This document shows, one piece after another, positions 51,475 to 60,652 of a DNA stretch of 64,000 bases (positions are counted from its first letter, which is position 1; every line of letters begins with the position of its first letter). A program made the translations under genes and the position numbers. This DNA is from an uncultured Bacteroidales bacterium (GTDB taxonomy: Bacteria; Bacteroidota; Bacteroidia; Bacteroidales; F082): NCBI GenBank assembly GCA_905233685.1, contig CAJOEZ010000003.1:62001-126000 (forward strand). The letters are read 5' to 3'. Below the pieces are notes generated by a model. The model had not been told where the DNA came from. It did no database searches and saw nothing but the letters and a program-made list of their open reading frames with translations.

Positions 51475-52257
51475 ATGAAAAAAGTAACAAAATTCTTCAT
51501 GGTAGCCTTGTTGGCTAGAATGTGCAGTTTCGGGTATGCACAACAATACGAATGGAAGAAATCTCCCAAAAATGGTGAAGTCGAAATTGGTGTTATCACT
51601 AATCAATATGATGCGGGTCAAAAAGTTATCGACATTCACAATATTTGTATTTTTGATACTAAAAGAGAGTTTACAGAAGAACAATTGTATAATATATTGC
51701 TTTCAATAGCGAAACAAAAATATGGAGAATCCCATCCTAATTTTGTTTTGAGAAATTTTAAATCATCAAGTGGTCAAAAAACGAGGCAAGACCCATACTA
51801 TGAAAGAAACAAATTTGTTGGTTATGATAATTTCTACGACTACTATTATAATATATCTGCAACTGTAGTTATTCCTGACCCAAAATTAGAAGCAGACAAA
51901 AAGCTCTCACAATCCCTCGACAAGGCTCTTCGTAATGTCCGTCAAGGCTCAAGAATTGCTATTGACCAAGTGACGGTTGGAAGTGGTATCAATAGGGAAG
52001 ATTATAAGGATCGACTGATAGATGTTTTGTTAGATAAAGGATATAAAGTAGTGGCCAAAGAATATCTTGAGAAACTCTATGAAGAACAGCAAAACCAGCA
52101 GAGCGGTATCTACAATGAAAGAACTACCGTTCAGGAAAACAACTTCTCTGCCGTGGGCTACTACATCAACGTGAAAGTCACGGAAACCTCGCTGCGGGTG
52201 CAGGTAATTAATGTGAGCACGGGAGAATATGAAGGTAATGCAACTGTAAACTTCTAA
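51475..52257 (+). CDS. CsgG/LpoB-like secreted protein, copy 1
   Basis: The 260-residue protein has a signal peptide (MKKVTKFFMVALLARMCSFGYAQ). The C-terminal 110 residues follow the CsgG/LpoB pattern: RIAIDQVTV, DRLIDVLLDKGYKVVAKEYLEKLY-type helix, NNFSAVGYYINVKV, and VQVINVSTGEYEG. Such proteins assemble at the outer membrane or activate penicillin-binding proteins. The N-terminal half, rich in Tyr, Asn and Lys, is AT-rich and unlike its neighbours in base composition. It is a tandem paralogue of the next gene. Start ATG 51475 gives the signal peptide; expression may depend on read-through of the terminator at 51376. Confidence 0.72.
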   Translation: MKKVTKFFMVALLARMCSFGYAQQYEWKKSPKNGEVEIGVITNQYDAGQKVIDIHNICIFDTKREFTEEQLYNILLSIAKQKYGESHPNFVLRNFKSSSGQKTRQDPYYERNKFVGYDNFYDYYYNISATVVIPDPKLEADKKLSQSLDKALRNVRQGSRIAIDQVTVGSGINREDYKDRLIDVLLDKGYKVVAKEYLEKLYEEQQNQQSGIYNERTTVQENNFSAVGYYINVKVTETSLRVQVINVSTGEYEGNATVNF

Positions 52258-52269
52258 AAATCAACGATA

Positions 52270-52953
52270 ATGAAAGCAACAAGAATCATCATTTTGGCAC
52301 TCGCCCTGCTACTGGGTTTGGGCAAGGCCATGGCACAAGAAGACTGCAACCGCGCACAGAAGGCACCGCAAACCAAGGAAACGGTGCTCACCAAAAGCAC
52401 CCGCACCAAGAAGGGCTACGACAGCTATCAAGCCGCCTACAAAGCCGCCTTGCGTGAGGCCAAGCAAGCCCACCCCAACAAGGAGGTCGGCATCCGTAAC
52501 CTCAGCAAAGGCGATGTGAAAGTCAATGGAGACGGATCGGTGTCAAACTACTACAACTACACCGTGGTGGAGCTGCCCGGCATCGTGGCGCAAAACCTCT
52601 TCAATGCCATCAGCCAAGCCACGCGCGAGATAGACGAAGGCAACCGCTTCGCCTTGGACAAAATCAGCATCACCGACGGCCAAACCGACAAGGAAAAGAC
52701 CAAAGGCCAAATCGTGGATTACCTCTTGGGCAAGGGCTACAAGGTGGTTGCCAAGGAGCATTTGGAGAAACTCTACAAGGAACAACAAGGCCAACAGAGC
52801 GGCATCTACAATGAAGAAACCACTGTAGAAGGCAACAACTTCACGGCAGTGGGCTACTTCATCAGCGCCCGCATCACCGAGGAATACATTCAGGTGCAGG
52901 TCGTCAATGTCAGCACCGGCGAGTTTGAGGGGAATGTCACGGTGAATTTGTAA
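52270..52953 (+). CDS. CsgG/LpoB-like secreted protein, copy 2
   Basis: The 227-residue protein has a signal peptide (cleavage after AMAQ) and the same C-terminal domain as copy 1: KGYKVVAKEHLEKLYKEQQ, SGIYNEETTVEGNNFTAVGY and VQVVNVSTGEFEGNVTVNL. The N-terminal part is also similar but its DNA is GC-rich like the surrounding genome. It starts 12 bases after copy 1 and ends at a strong terminator. Tandem duplication with divergence of the N-terminal half is the simplest reading. Confidence 0.72.
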   Translation: MKATRIIILALALLLGLGKAMAQEDCNRAQKAPQTKETVLTKSTRTKKGYDSYQAAYKAALREAKQAHPNKEVGIRNLSKGDVKVNGDGSVSNYYNYTVVELPGIVAQNLFNAISQATREIDEGNRFALDKISITDGQTDKEKTKGQIVDYLLGKGYKVVAKEHLEKLYKEQQGQQSGIYNEETTVEGNNFTAVGYFISARITEEYIQVQVVNVSTGEFEGNVTVNL

Positions 52954-52976
52954 GGTCATTTCCAAACAAGTTAAAC

Positions 52977-53015
52977 AAATCGACCGCAAAGAAATTCTTG
53001 GCGGTCGATTTTTTT
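52977..53015 (+). terminator. Intrinsic terminator of the CsgG-like pair
   Basis: An 11-bp stem AAATCGACCGC/GCGGTCGATTT (52977-52987 and 53001-53011) runs into a T run ending at 53015. Confidence 0.85.
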
Positions 53016-53048
53016 GCTACCACATTACTCATATTAGAAAAAGTTGCT

Positions 53049-53056
53049 AATTTTGC
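53049..53056 (+). promoter_or_regulatory. Bacteroidota -7 promoter element of toxin-antitoxin pair
   Basis: TAATTTTG, 22 bases before the antitoxin ATG at 53078. Confidence 0.5.
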
Positions 53057-53077
53057 GGTCAGAAATAAGAGACTAGA

Positions 53078-53329
53078 ATGCGCGGAGTATCCATCAATAT
53101 CAACCTGCCGACCTACGGCAATTTCTCTCCCGAAGAGCTTACTCGCAAAGTGAGACGGTTCGCCATTGAATTGGTGTCGCCTAAAGAAAGGAATACTGCT
53201 CCTTGTTGCTACACCGAAGAAGAAGTGGAAAGACTTCTCAACGAGCGTATGCAAAGCATAGAAGATGGCACGGCAGAATTCGTTTCGCACGATGAAGTCA
53301 AGGCTCGAATCAAAGCGATGCTGGCATGA
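53078..53329 (+). CDS. Probable antitoxin of a ParE-type module
   Basis: The 83-residue protein is small and charged; the C-terminal half is helical (EEEVERLLNERMQSIEDGTAEF; then SHDEVKARIKAMLA), which looks like a toxin-wrapping tail. The N-terminus (SININLPTYGNFSPEELTRKV) is not a standard ribbon-helix-helix, and I do not place it in a named antitoxin family. The identification rests on position: its stop overlaps the toxin start as ATGA, the classic antitoxin-toxin order. Confidence 0.68.
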   Translation: MRGVSININLPTYGNFSPEELTRKVRRFAIELVSPKERNTAPCCYTEEEVERLLNERMQSIEDGTAEFVSHDEVKARIKAMLA

Positions 53330-53646
53330 GAGAGATTCAATGGCTCAAGGAAGCTGAAGACGAATTGGCCGACATTGTTGATTATGTCCTTCAGAATCAA
53401 GGGCAAAAAGTGGCTTTGGAAGTTTACGACAGCCTTATTTCCCGTACTGATTCTCTGGCCGAGTTCCCCGAATTAGGCACTTCCGAAACGAAATACAAAT
53501 TCAAAGGCAAGCCTTTACGTGTGCTTCATTCTTGGCATACCAGGGTTTTCTATATCGTCCAAGAAACAAGAATTGATATTGTGTTGCTTTGGAGCAACCG
53601 AATGGACGACAGAAAAATCGGCAAAATGCTTTCCAGAAGGAATTAA
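53326..53646 (+). CDS. ParE/RelE-family toxin
   Basis: The 106-residue protein fits the RelE/ParE fold: helix EAEDELADIVDYVLQNQG, DSLISRTDSLAEFPELG, then KPLRVLHSWHTRVFYIVQETRIDIV and a C-terminal LLWSNRMDDRKIGKML. This is the ParE-type arrangement; ParE poisons gyrase, RelE cuts mRNA, and the sequence alone does not choose. Cotranslated with the antitoxin through an ATGA overlap. Two inverted repeats follow it. Confidence 0.82.
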   Translation: MREIQWLKEAEDELADIVDYVLQNQGQKVALEVYDSLISRTDSLAEFPELGTSETKYKFKGKPLRVLHSWHTRVFYIVQETRIDIVLLWSNRMDDRKIGKMLSRRN

Positions 53647-53713
53647 ATCCTTTCATTTCACGGCACCGCTGAGTTTGAAAGGATTGTTGCGGTGAGTTTG
53701 TTAGATATTGGTT

Positions 53714-53742
53714 GTAGGGCTATCACACCGTGGCAGCCCTAC
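53714..53742. terminator. Possible hairpin terminator between convergent toxin and DegV genes
   Basis: Stem GTAGGGCT/AGCCCTAC with an inner CAC/GTG pairing; the T run afterwards is weak. A further inverted repeat ATCCTTTCA/TGAAAGGAT covers 53647-53684. Confidence 0.45.
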
Positions 53743-53756
53743 ATTTGGTTATTCAA

Positions 53757-54626
53757 TCAACGATGCTTAGCATGGAAGCAGATGCCCAAACCATTAGGCC
53801 CGCAGTGACTTCCGATGGTCGGATTGACGACGGTGGTGATGACGTTTAGGTCTTGGCCGAACTTCTCTTTCAGTTGTCTTTCCGCTTCGGCGGCGATGTC
53901 GGGGCAGTCCGAATGGCCGATGACCACGCGGTGGGCCTTTACGTCCTCGCCGAGTTCCACAACATATTGCACCAAACGCGCAATGGCCTTGGCGCGACCC
54001 GTTTCCTTGCCGATGCTCACCATCTTGCCCTCGTCGTTGAGGTAGATGATGGGCCGGATGCCGATGAAGCCTCCCATGGTGGCCGCCAAACCGCTCACGC
54101 GACCGCTGCGACGGAAGAACTTCAGGTCGTCGGCGAAGAAGTACATCGGGAACTTCGGCACTTCCACTTTGGCCCATTCCACGATTTCCTCGGCGGTCTT
54201 TCCGGCTTTCAGCAGGTCGGCCACTTCGAGAACGATGTTGTAGCACAACGCACTGATTCCCAACGTATCCACTTCATAGAACTTGCGCTCGGGATACTTC
54301 ACTTTCAGTTTCTCCAACGCCTGATTCATGATGGTGAAAGTGTTGGAAGTACCTGACGAGAAATGCACATAAAGAATGTCGTTTCCGGCGGCAAATTCTG
54401 GCTCGAAGTACTGGGTATAAACCTCTTCGCTCATCGCACTGGTGGTCGGCATGGTGCCGGCGCGAAGCATGTCGTAGAACTTGTGGGAATCGAATTCCTC
54501 AAAGTCCACGTAAGGATGAATCACTTGATTATCAATGGTGTACGGCATACTAATCAGTTTAATGCCATACGCGGCGCACTCCTTGGGAGTGATGTCGCAA
54601 TCGGTGTCGCTAAAGAATGTCAGCAT
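53757..54626 (-). CDS. DegV family fatty acid-binding protein (FakB)
   Basis: The 289-residue protein is a DegV/FakB protein, which holds a fatty acid while FakA phosphorylates it. Signatures are the N-terminal LTFFSDTDCDITPKECAAYG, VHFSSGTSNTFTIMNQAL (the Ser-containing head-group loop) and a C-terminal VNPTIGSHCGPNGLGICFHAK, where the His-x-GPG loop is expected. It follows FakA with a 7-base overlap, so the pair is surely coexpressed. A -7-like box lies directly upstream at 54631-54638. Confidence 0.87.
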   Translation of the reverse strand: MLTFFSDTDCDITPKECAAYGIKLISMPYTIDNQVIHPYVDFEEFDSHKFYDMLRAGTMPTTSAMSEEVYTQYFEPEFAAGNDILYVHFSSGTSNTFTIMNQALEKLKVKYPERKFYEVDTLGISALCYNIVLEVADLLKAGKTAEEIVEWAKVEVPKFPMYFFADDLKFFRRSGRVSGLAATMGGFIGIRPIIYLNDEGKMVSIGKETGRAKAIARLVQYVVELGEDVKAHRVVIGHSDCPDIAAEAERQLKEKFGQDLNVITTVVNPTIGSHCGPNGLGICFHAKHR

Positions 54627-56257
54627 AGTACAAAGATATAATCATAAACCGGCTGTTGGCCGTTGTTCAACATAATTTCAAGGTTCTTGTATTGGTTTTG
54701 CAGGTCGGCGACAAGTTTTTCAGCTTCATTTTGAGGCACTTGCTCACCGAAGAAGACAAGCATCACGTCGCGGGAGGCGGCACCAAGGCTCTCGACTAAG
54801 GCTTTGGCGGCGGTTTCGCGGTCGGGACTGTCGCTGAGGAGTTGCTTGCCGCTGTAACCGACAAAGTCGCCCGTGTGGACGCTCACTTGGTCGCCCTCGG
54901 CCTCGCGGATAGCAGTGCTGACCATGCCCGTCACCACGGACTGCATGATTTCTGTGACGCTTGCGACAACTTCCTCAACATTAGGATTATCTTTGTCAAT
55001 GGAGCCGATGCCGTAGTAGCCTTCGCCGATGGTGGCCGATGGAAGCACATGAATGTCAGCACCTTTATAAAGCTCGGCGGCTTGGTCGGCGGCCATTTTG
55101 ATGTTCTTGTTGTTGGGGAAGACGAGGATGTGTTGCGCGTTGATTTTCGCGAAGGCATCCAAGAAGTCCTGTGTCGCGGGGTTCATCGTCTGACCGCCCG
55201 CAATCACCTCGTCGGCACCAAATTCGCGGAAGGTGTTGATGAGGCCTTCGCCCGAGGCCACCGTCACCACGCCGTATTTCTTCGGCGGTGTCTTGAATGA
55301 GGCGTTGTCTTGGTTGGTCGATTGGTGGTGTTGCAGCGCCATGTTCTCGATTTTGAGGGTCAGGAATTCGCCGTATTTCTGCATTTCGTTGAGAATCACG
55401 CCGGGCGTGAAAGTATGCACATGCACCTTCACAATCGAATCTTCGCGGAAGGCCACCACCGACTCGCCCACACGGTTCAGGTAGTCGAAAATCACGTTCT
55501 CGTCGAAGGTGTCCAAATCGACCTTGGAGCGCATCAGACGGAGCAGAAACTCAGTGCAATAGCCAAATTCAAGGGTGCTGTTTTCGGTGAACTTATCGAG
55601 TTCCACGGTGGGTGTTGATGCCGTTGTCGGGGCGATTTCTTCCTCAGAGATTTGGCCGTTCAAGCCATCGTTCATGCCATGGAAAATGCTCAGCAGTCCC
55701 GCGCCGCCGCTATCCACCACGCCAGCATCTTTCAGCACGGGCAGCAGCTCTGGCGTGTGGTCGAGCGAGGTTTTCATGGCATCCAACAAGGTTTCAAAGT
55801 AATGGTTGAGGTCTGCATTGGCATCGGCACCCGCCGCGCCTTCACGAAGCACGGTGATGATGGTACCCTCCACGGGAACGGGAACGGATTTATAAGCCTC
55901 GTCCACAGCCGCTTGCATGGCTTTGGCGAAGGTTTTTGTGTCGGCTTCCGCCACGTCTTTCAAGCCTTTGGCCAAGCCCGCGAAAATGCGCGAAAGGATG
56001 ACGCCGGAGTTGCCACGAGCGCCGAGCAACATCCCCGATGAGGCCGCCGAAGCGATTTCGGACAGCGTTCCTAGATTGTTTTTCAAGGCATCGCAGCCCG
56101 CCCTGAGGGTCATGAGCATATTGTCGCCCGTGTCGCCGTCGGGGATGGGGAACACGTTCAGGTCGTTAATGACCTTTTTGTCACGCCCCAGTTGCACCGC
56201 GCCTTGGCGGAGCATGGCGGCGAAGGTCAAACTATCGAGTTCAGTTGTTTTCTGCAT
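54620..56257 (-). CDS. fakA: Fatty acid kinase subunit FakA (DhaL-like)
   Basis: The 545-residue protein has the DAK2/DhaL kinase domain at the N-terminus with metal motif PIPDGDTGDNML (residues about 38-49) and ASSGMLLGARGNSGVILSRI, a middle domain (VDSGGAGLLSIFHGMND), and a C-terminal DegV-like domain (VFPNNKNIKMAADQAAELY). This is FakA, which transfers phosphate from ATP to FakB-bound fatty acids. In Firmicutes the acyl-phosphate feeds PlsY/PlsX; plsX lies 5 kb away here. It overlaps the RND exporter stop by 17 bases and the DegV start by 7. Confidence 0.88.
   Translation of the reverse strand: MQKTTELDSLTFAAMLRQGAVQLGRDKKVINDLNVFPIPDGDTGDNMLMTLRAGCDALKNNLGTLSEIASAASSGMLLGARGNSGVILSRIFAGLAKGLKDVAEADTKTFAKAMQAAVDEAYKSVPVPVEGTIITVLREGAAGADANADLNHYFETLLDAMKTSLDHTPELLPVLKDAGVVDSGGAGLLSIFHGMNDGLNGQISEEEIAPTTASTPTVELDKFTENSTLEFGYCTEFLLRLMRSKVDLDTFDENVIFDYLNRVGESVVAFREDSIVKVHVHTFTPGVILNEMQKYGEFLTLKIENMALQHHQSTNQDNASFKTPPKKYGVVTVASGEGLINTFREFGADEVIAGGQTMNPATQDFLDAFAKINAQHILVFPNNKNIKMAADQAAELYKGADIHVLPSATIGEGYYGIGSIDKDNPNVEEVVASVTEIMQSVVTGMVSTAIREAEGDQVSVHTGDFVGYSGKQLLSDSPDRETAAKALVESLGAASRDVMLVFFGEQVPQNEAEKLVADLQNQYKNLEIMLNNGQQPVYDYIFVLC
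54631..54638 (-). promoter_or_regulatory. Possible internal -7 element before the DegV gene
   Basis: Minus strand TATCTTTG, inside the end of fakA and only 4 bases from the DegV ATG, which would give a leaderless transcript. Coding constraint (YIFV) could explain it by chance. Confidence 0.3.
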
Positions 56258-58724
56258 CTTTTTTCTTTTTCAAAACACTCTTCCGATACCAAGGCCACTT
56301 CATCAGTTGCCTGAACGCAAACGGCTGGAGGCAGTAGGAAATCATGATCGTCGAGGCCATTCCGATGAGGGTGATGAGGCCGATGGAACGGATGGCTGGA
56401 TGTACGGCAAAGAGCAGCGAGGTGACCACGATGACGAGGATAACCGCCGAGAAGAAAATGGCGATTTTGTGCCATGTGAGGATCTCGTTGCTGCCCGTTC
56501 GAGCCTCGGAAAGCAAGCCTTCGGTGATGAAGATGCTGTAGTCCACGCCCACGCCAAAAATAAAGGTGGAAATGACGATGTTGATGAGGTTGAATTCAAG
56601 GCCGAGCAAAGCCATATAGCCCTGCACCATGAACCAGCTAAGCACCATCGGGAGGAACGAAAGGAGGGCCGTGATGATGTTGCGGAACGAAACCAACAGG
56701 ATAATCAGCACGAAGAGTGACGAAATCCACACAGCGATGTTGAAGTCGTCGTGGATGACCTCCACCATGCTCTTGCAGTAGTAGAACGGCTCCAAAACGA
56801 AGGTCTTGGGATTGGTGACAAGTTCATCGGTGACGATGTCCTTTTCGTCGAAGCGCATGGCCACGTCGGTGAAGATCATGTATTGGTTGTCGGCGTTGCA
56901 CTCGATGAAGTTGCCGAGCAGGTTGTCGGGAATCACGCCGCTTTCCATCAGCGAGGCGGGTTCGTATTCGGCGTCCAGGAGGTCCTTGAAATCATAGAAC
57001 ATCATCGGGTCGAGGCCAAAGTCCTTTGCACCCTTGTCGATCATGCGGATGGCTTCGGCTTTGCGTTCGTCGGTCCAATAGGCGTTCCATGCAGCAATGC
57101 GCTGCTCTTGGTCGGCCTGGGTGATGAACAGCTTGGGAATCATGTCGGTATAGTTGTGGACAAGCTCTTGCTGCTTCAACGATTCCAGCTTGACCATCAG
57201 CGATTTGTCGGCTTCCAAAGCCTCGTCGATGTCGGTCGAAACGGTGGCGAAATAAAGGTGGAAGAAGCCGTCGTTGTTCTTCTCGTTGAAGAGGCTTTCG
57301 GCCTCCACCTCGGCGGGCGAGTTGTAGTCAAGGTTGCGCAAGTCGCTGTCAAACTTCACTTTAGGCGAGAAGATGATGCCGACCACAAGGATAATCACAA
57401 TCAGCGCGAGGAACCACGGTTTCTTGTCGAAGGGCAAATTATTGAGTCGCGAAATGCGACGGAAGGTCTTGTCGTCGGCGTTGGCGTGACGCTTCGGCAG
57501 GAAGTGTGGCAGGAAAACAAGCGCAAACATCGTGCTGCCTATCAGCGCAAGCGAGGCGAACATGCCAAAGTCACGAAGCAGGTCGCTCTCAGTGAAGAGC
57601 AAGCTACAGAAGGCCCCCACCGTCGTGATGCAGCCCAAAAACACGGGTGTGGATTCGTCTTGGAGCAGCTTTTCAGGGTCGCCGACGAAGAAATGGTGGA
57701 TGAGCACATGCAGGCAGTAGCTGATGGCCACGCCGAGCACAATGGCGCCCAACCCCAAGGCCATAAGCGACATTTCGCCCCGAATCCAATAGATGCAGGC
57801 CAAGGAAAACGCCGTGCCGTAGATGATGGGCAACAGCATCTCCCAAATAAAAGATAAACTCCTAAAACACAGTCCGATAAGGATAAGGATGAGCACTAAG
57901 GAAATGCCCACCGTCAGAATAAGGTCGGAACGGATGCGGCCTGCGTTCGATACACTTCCGATGGGGTCGCCGTGAGCGTGGACTTTCACGTCGGGATGGG
58001 CGGCCTCAAATTCATTTTGTGCCTTGGAAAGCATTTTGGAGAAATGTGTCGCCGACCACGAGTCCAGTGAGCGGAACGCTGGCGCAAGGTAGGCGATGGC
58101 CACCGTACTGTCGGCACAGAAGAAATGCCCGTCTATGATATTGAAGCTGTTCGTCGCGCCTTCGATGGCATCGCCTAAAACAGCTCCGCGCAGGTTGAAC
58201 GGGTCATATCCGATGGCTTGGGTGATGTCGCCCGTCTCGTCCTCCATCATCAGGTTGTAGTTGACCCACATCTGCTCTTCGACGGCTTCAGGCTCCATCG
58301 CCTTCTCGAAGTCGTGGTAAGCCACAGTGTCGATGAACGAGGGGATGTGCTCCAGCACGAAATCCAAGGCGTTGAGGGCCGTTTCGGGCTCCATCCTGTA
58401 CAACACGTTGGAAATGAAGTGGCTCGCCGAGTCCTTCTCGAACAGCAATTCGATGAATTCGTCGGTTCTTTGGGCCAAAATATCGGTGGAAACGGGTTCG
58501 TCCGCTGAGGTCACTTGGATGTAAATTTTGTCCTTCAGCTGGATGGAACTGAAGGCCAACTGGCTCTCCACGTTCGATTCGGGTAGCAATTTGGTGATAT
58601 CTTCCTCGTAATGCAGCTTCAAGCCGAAGAAAACAAAAACCACCGATGTAACGATTAAAACCGTGTACATCAATGCTTTATGTGAGTGGAAAAATCTATA
58701 GAGGGGTAAAAAAACCTTGTGCAT
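56241..58724 (-). CDS. RND superfamily exporter (MMPL-like)
   Basis: The 827-residue protein has 12 membrane helices in the RND pattern: helix 1 at residues 17-36, a large periplasmic loop, five helices around 265-410, a second loop 440-640, and six helices to the end. The C-terminal half has FGVGVDYSIFI, the conserved GxxxDY element with a proton-relay Asp. It is the single-chain MMPL/hydrophobe-amphiphile type that moves lipids or polyenes across the inner membrane, not a drug-type AcrB. First gene of the fakA-degV operon, suggesting its substrate is a fatty acid derivative. -7 box at 58747. Confidence 0.87.
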   Translation of the reverse strand: MHKVFLPLYRFFHSHKALMYTVLIVTSVVFVFFGLKLHYEEDITKLLPESNVESQLAFSSIQLKDKIYIQVTSADEPVSTDILAQRTDEFIELLFEKDSASHFISNVLYRMEPETALNALDFVLEHIPSFIDTVAYHDFEKAMEPEAVEEQMWVNYNLMMEDETGDITQAIGYDPFNLRGAVLGDAIEGATNSFNIIDGHFFCADSTVAIAYLAPAFRSLDSWSATHFSKMLSKAQNEFEAAHPDVKVHAHGDPIGSVSNAGRIRSDLILTVGISLVLILILIGLCFRSLSFIWEMLLPIIYGTAFSLACIYWIRGEMSLMALGLGAIVLGVAISYCLHVLIHHFFVGDPEKLLQDESTPVFLGCITTVGAFCSLLFTESDLLRDFGMFASLALIGSTMFALVFLPHFLPKRHANADDKTFRRISRLNNLPFDKKPWFLALIVIILVVGIIFSPKVKFDSDLRNLDYNSPAEVEAESLFNEKNNDGFFHLYFATVSTDIDEALEADKSLMVKLESLKQQELVHNYTDMIPKLFITQADQEQRIAAWNAYWTDERKAEAIRMIDKGAKDFGLDPMMFYDFKDLLDAEYEPASLMESGVIPDNLLGNFIECNADNQYMIFTDVAMRFDEKDIVTDELVTNPKTFVLEPFYYCKSMVEVIHDDFNIAVWISSLFVLIILLVSFRNIITALLSFLPMVLSWFMVQGYMALLGLEFNLINIVISTFIFGVGVDYSIFITEGLLSEARTGSNEILTWHKIAIFFSAVILVIVVTSLLFAVHPAIRSIGLITLIGMASTIMISYCLQPFAFRQLMKWPWYRKSVLKKKKDAENN

Positions 58725-58746
58725 ATAGTCTACTTCTTAAAAGGTG

Positions 58747-58754
58747 CAAAATTA
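58747..58754 (-). promoter_or_regulatory. Bacteroidota -7 promoter element of the exporter/fak operon
   Basis: Minus strand TAATTTTG, 23 bases before the ATG at 58724. Confidence 0.55.
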
Positions 58755-58776
58755 CCACTATTTTTGGTTATAATAA

Positions 58777-60156
<1,380 letters not shown>

Positions 60157-60178
60157 TTGGTGTTGCGCTACATGAAAA

Positions 60179-60215
60179 ATGCGGACAGGCTTTCGGGCTT
60201 GTCCGCATTTTTTTT
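60179..60215. terminator. Bidirectional intrinsic terminator after eno
   Basis: Stem GCGGACAGGC/GCTTGTCCGC (10 bp, one G-T) extended by AT pairs, loop TTTCGG, with an A run before and eight T after. Serves eno and the convergent thioesterase gene. Confidence 0.9.
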
Positions 60216-60218
60216 GTC

Positions 60219-60620
60219 TTACAGATACTTGGCGAACAACTCGGCCAATTCCTCGCCGCGCGTCAGCTGTCCGTTAATCATGCAAACCGTTGAAACCGTG
60301 GCTGCTACGCAGAGTTTCATGTCGGCCTTTCGGTAAATTTCCTGCTCAAAAATGAAGCGCGGCCCTTCGCGGCGCACGTTGAGGCAAGAGAGAAAAGCCT
60401 CCTGTCCGTGCAGCGGTGTCTTGTACTTCATCGTGATTTCGGCCACCACCACGTCCATGCCGGCCTCGTGCCATTTTTGGAACGAATGCCCTTCTTGTTG
60501 CAGCCATTTGTGACGTGTCGCTTCAAGGTAATGCTGATAGTTGGCGTTGTTCACGATGCCTTGGATGTCGCACTCGTAGTCGCGCGTCTCCATTTCCAAT
60601 GTATAGAGGTAGTTTTTCAT
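60219..60620 (-). CDS. YbgC/FadM-like acyl-CoA thioesterase
   Basis: The 133-residue hot-dog protein has the 4-hydroxybenzoyl-CoA thioesterase-type motif YECDIQGIVNNANYQHYLEA (catalytic Asp near residue 15), then EITMKYKTPLHGQEAFL and FEQEIYRKAD. Start ATG 60620 (MKNYLYTLEM) rather than the longer frame. It would hydrolyse acyl-CoA. Last of a minus-strand run with M28 peptidase, 32 bases apart. Confidence 0.87.
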   Translation of the reverse strand: MKNYLYTLEMETRDYECDIQGIVNNANYQHYLEATRHKWLQQEGHSFQKWHEAGMDVVVAEITMKYKTPLHGQEAFLSCLNVRREGPRFIFEQEIYRKADMKLCVAATVSTVCMINGQLTRGEELAELFAKYL

Positions 60621-60652
60621 CGGCCTAAATATTGTGGCAAAGAAAAAAAATG

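Noticed and set aside
56751-57857. 368-codon frame opposite the RND exporter
   Set aside because: Antisense to a 12-helix transporter; charged low-complexity product without motifs.
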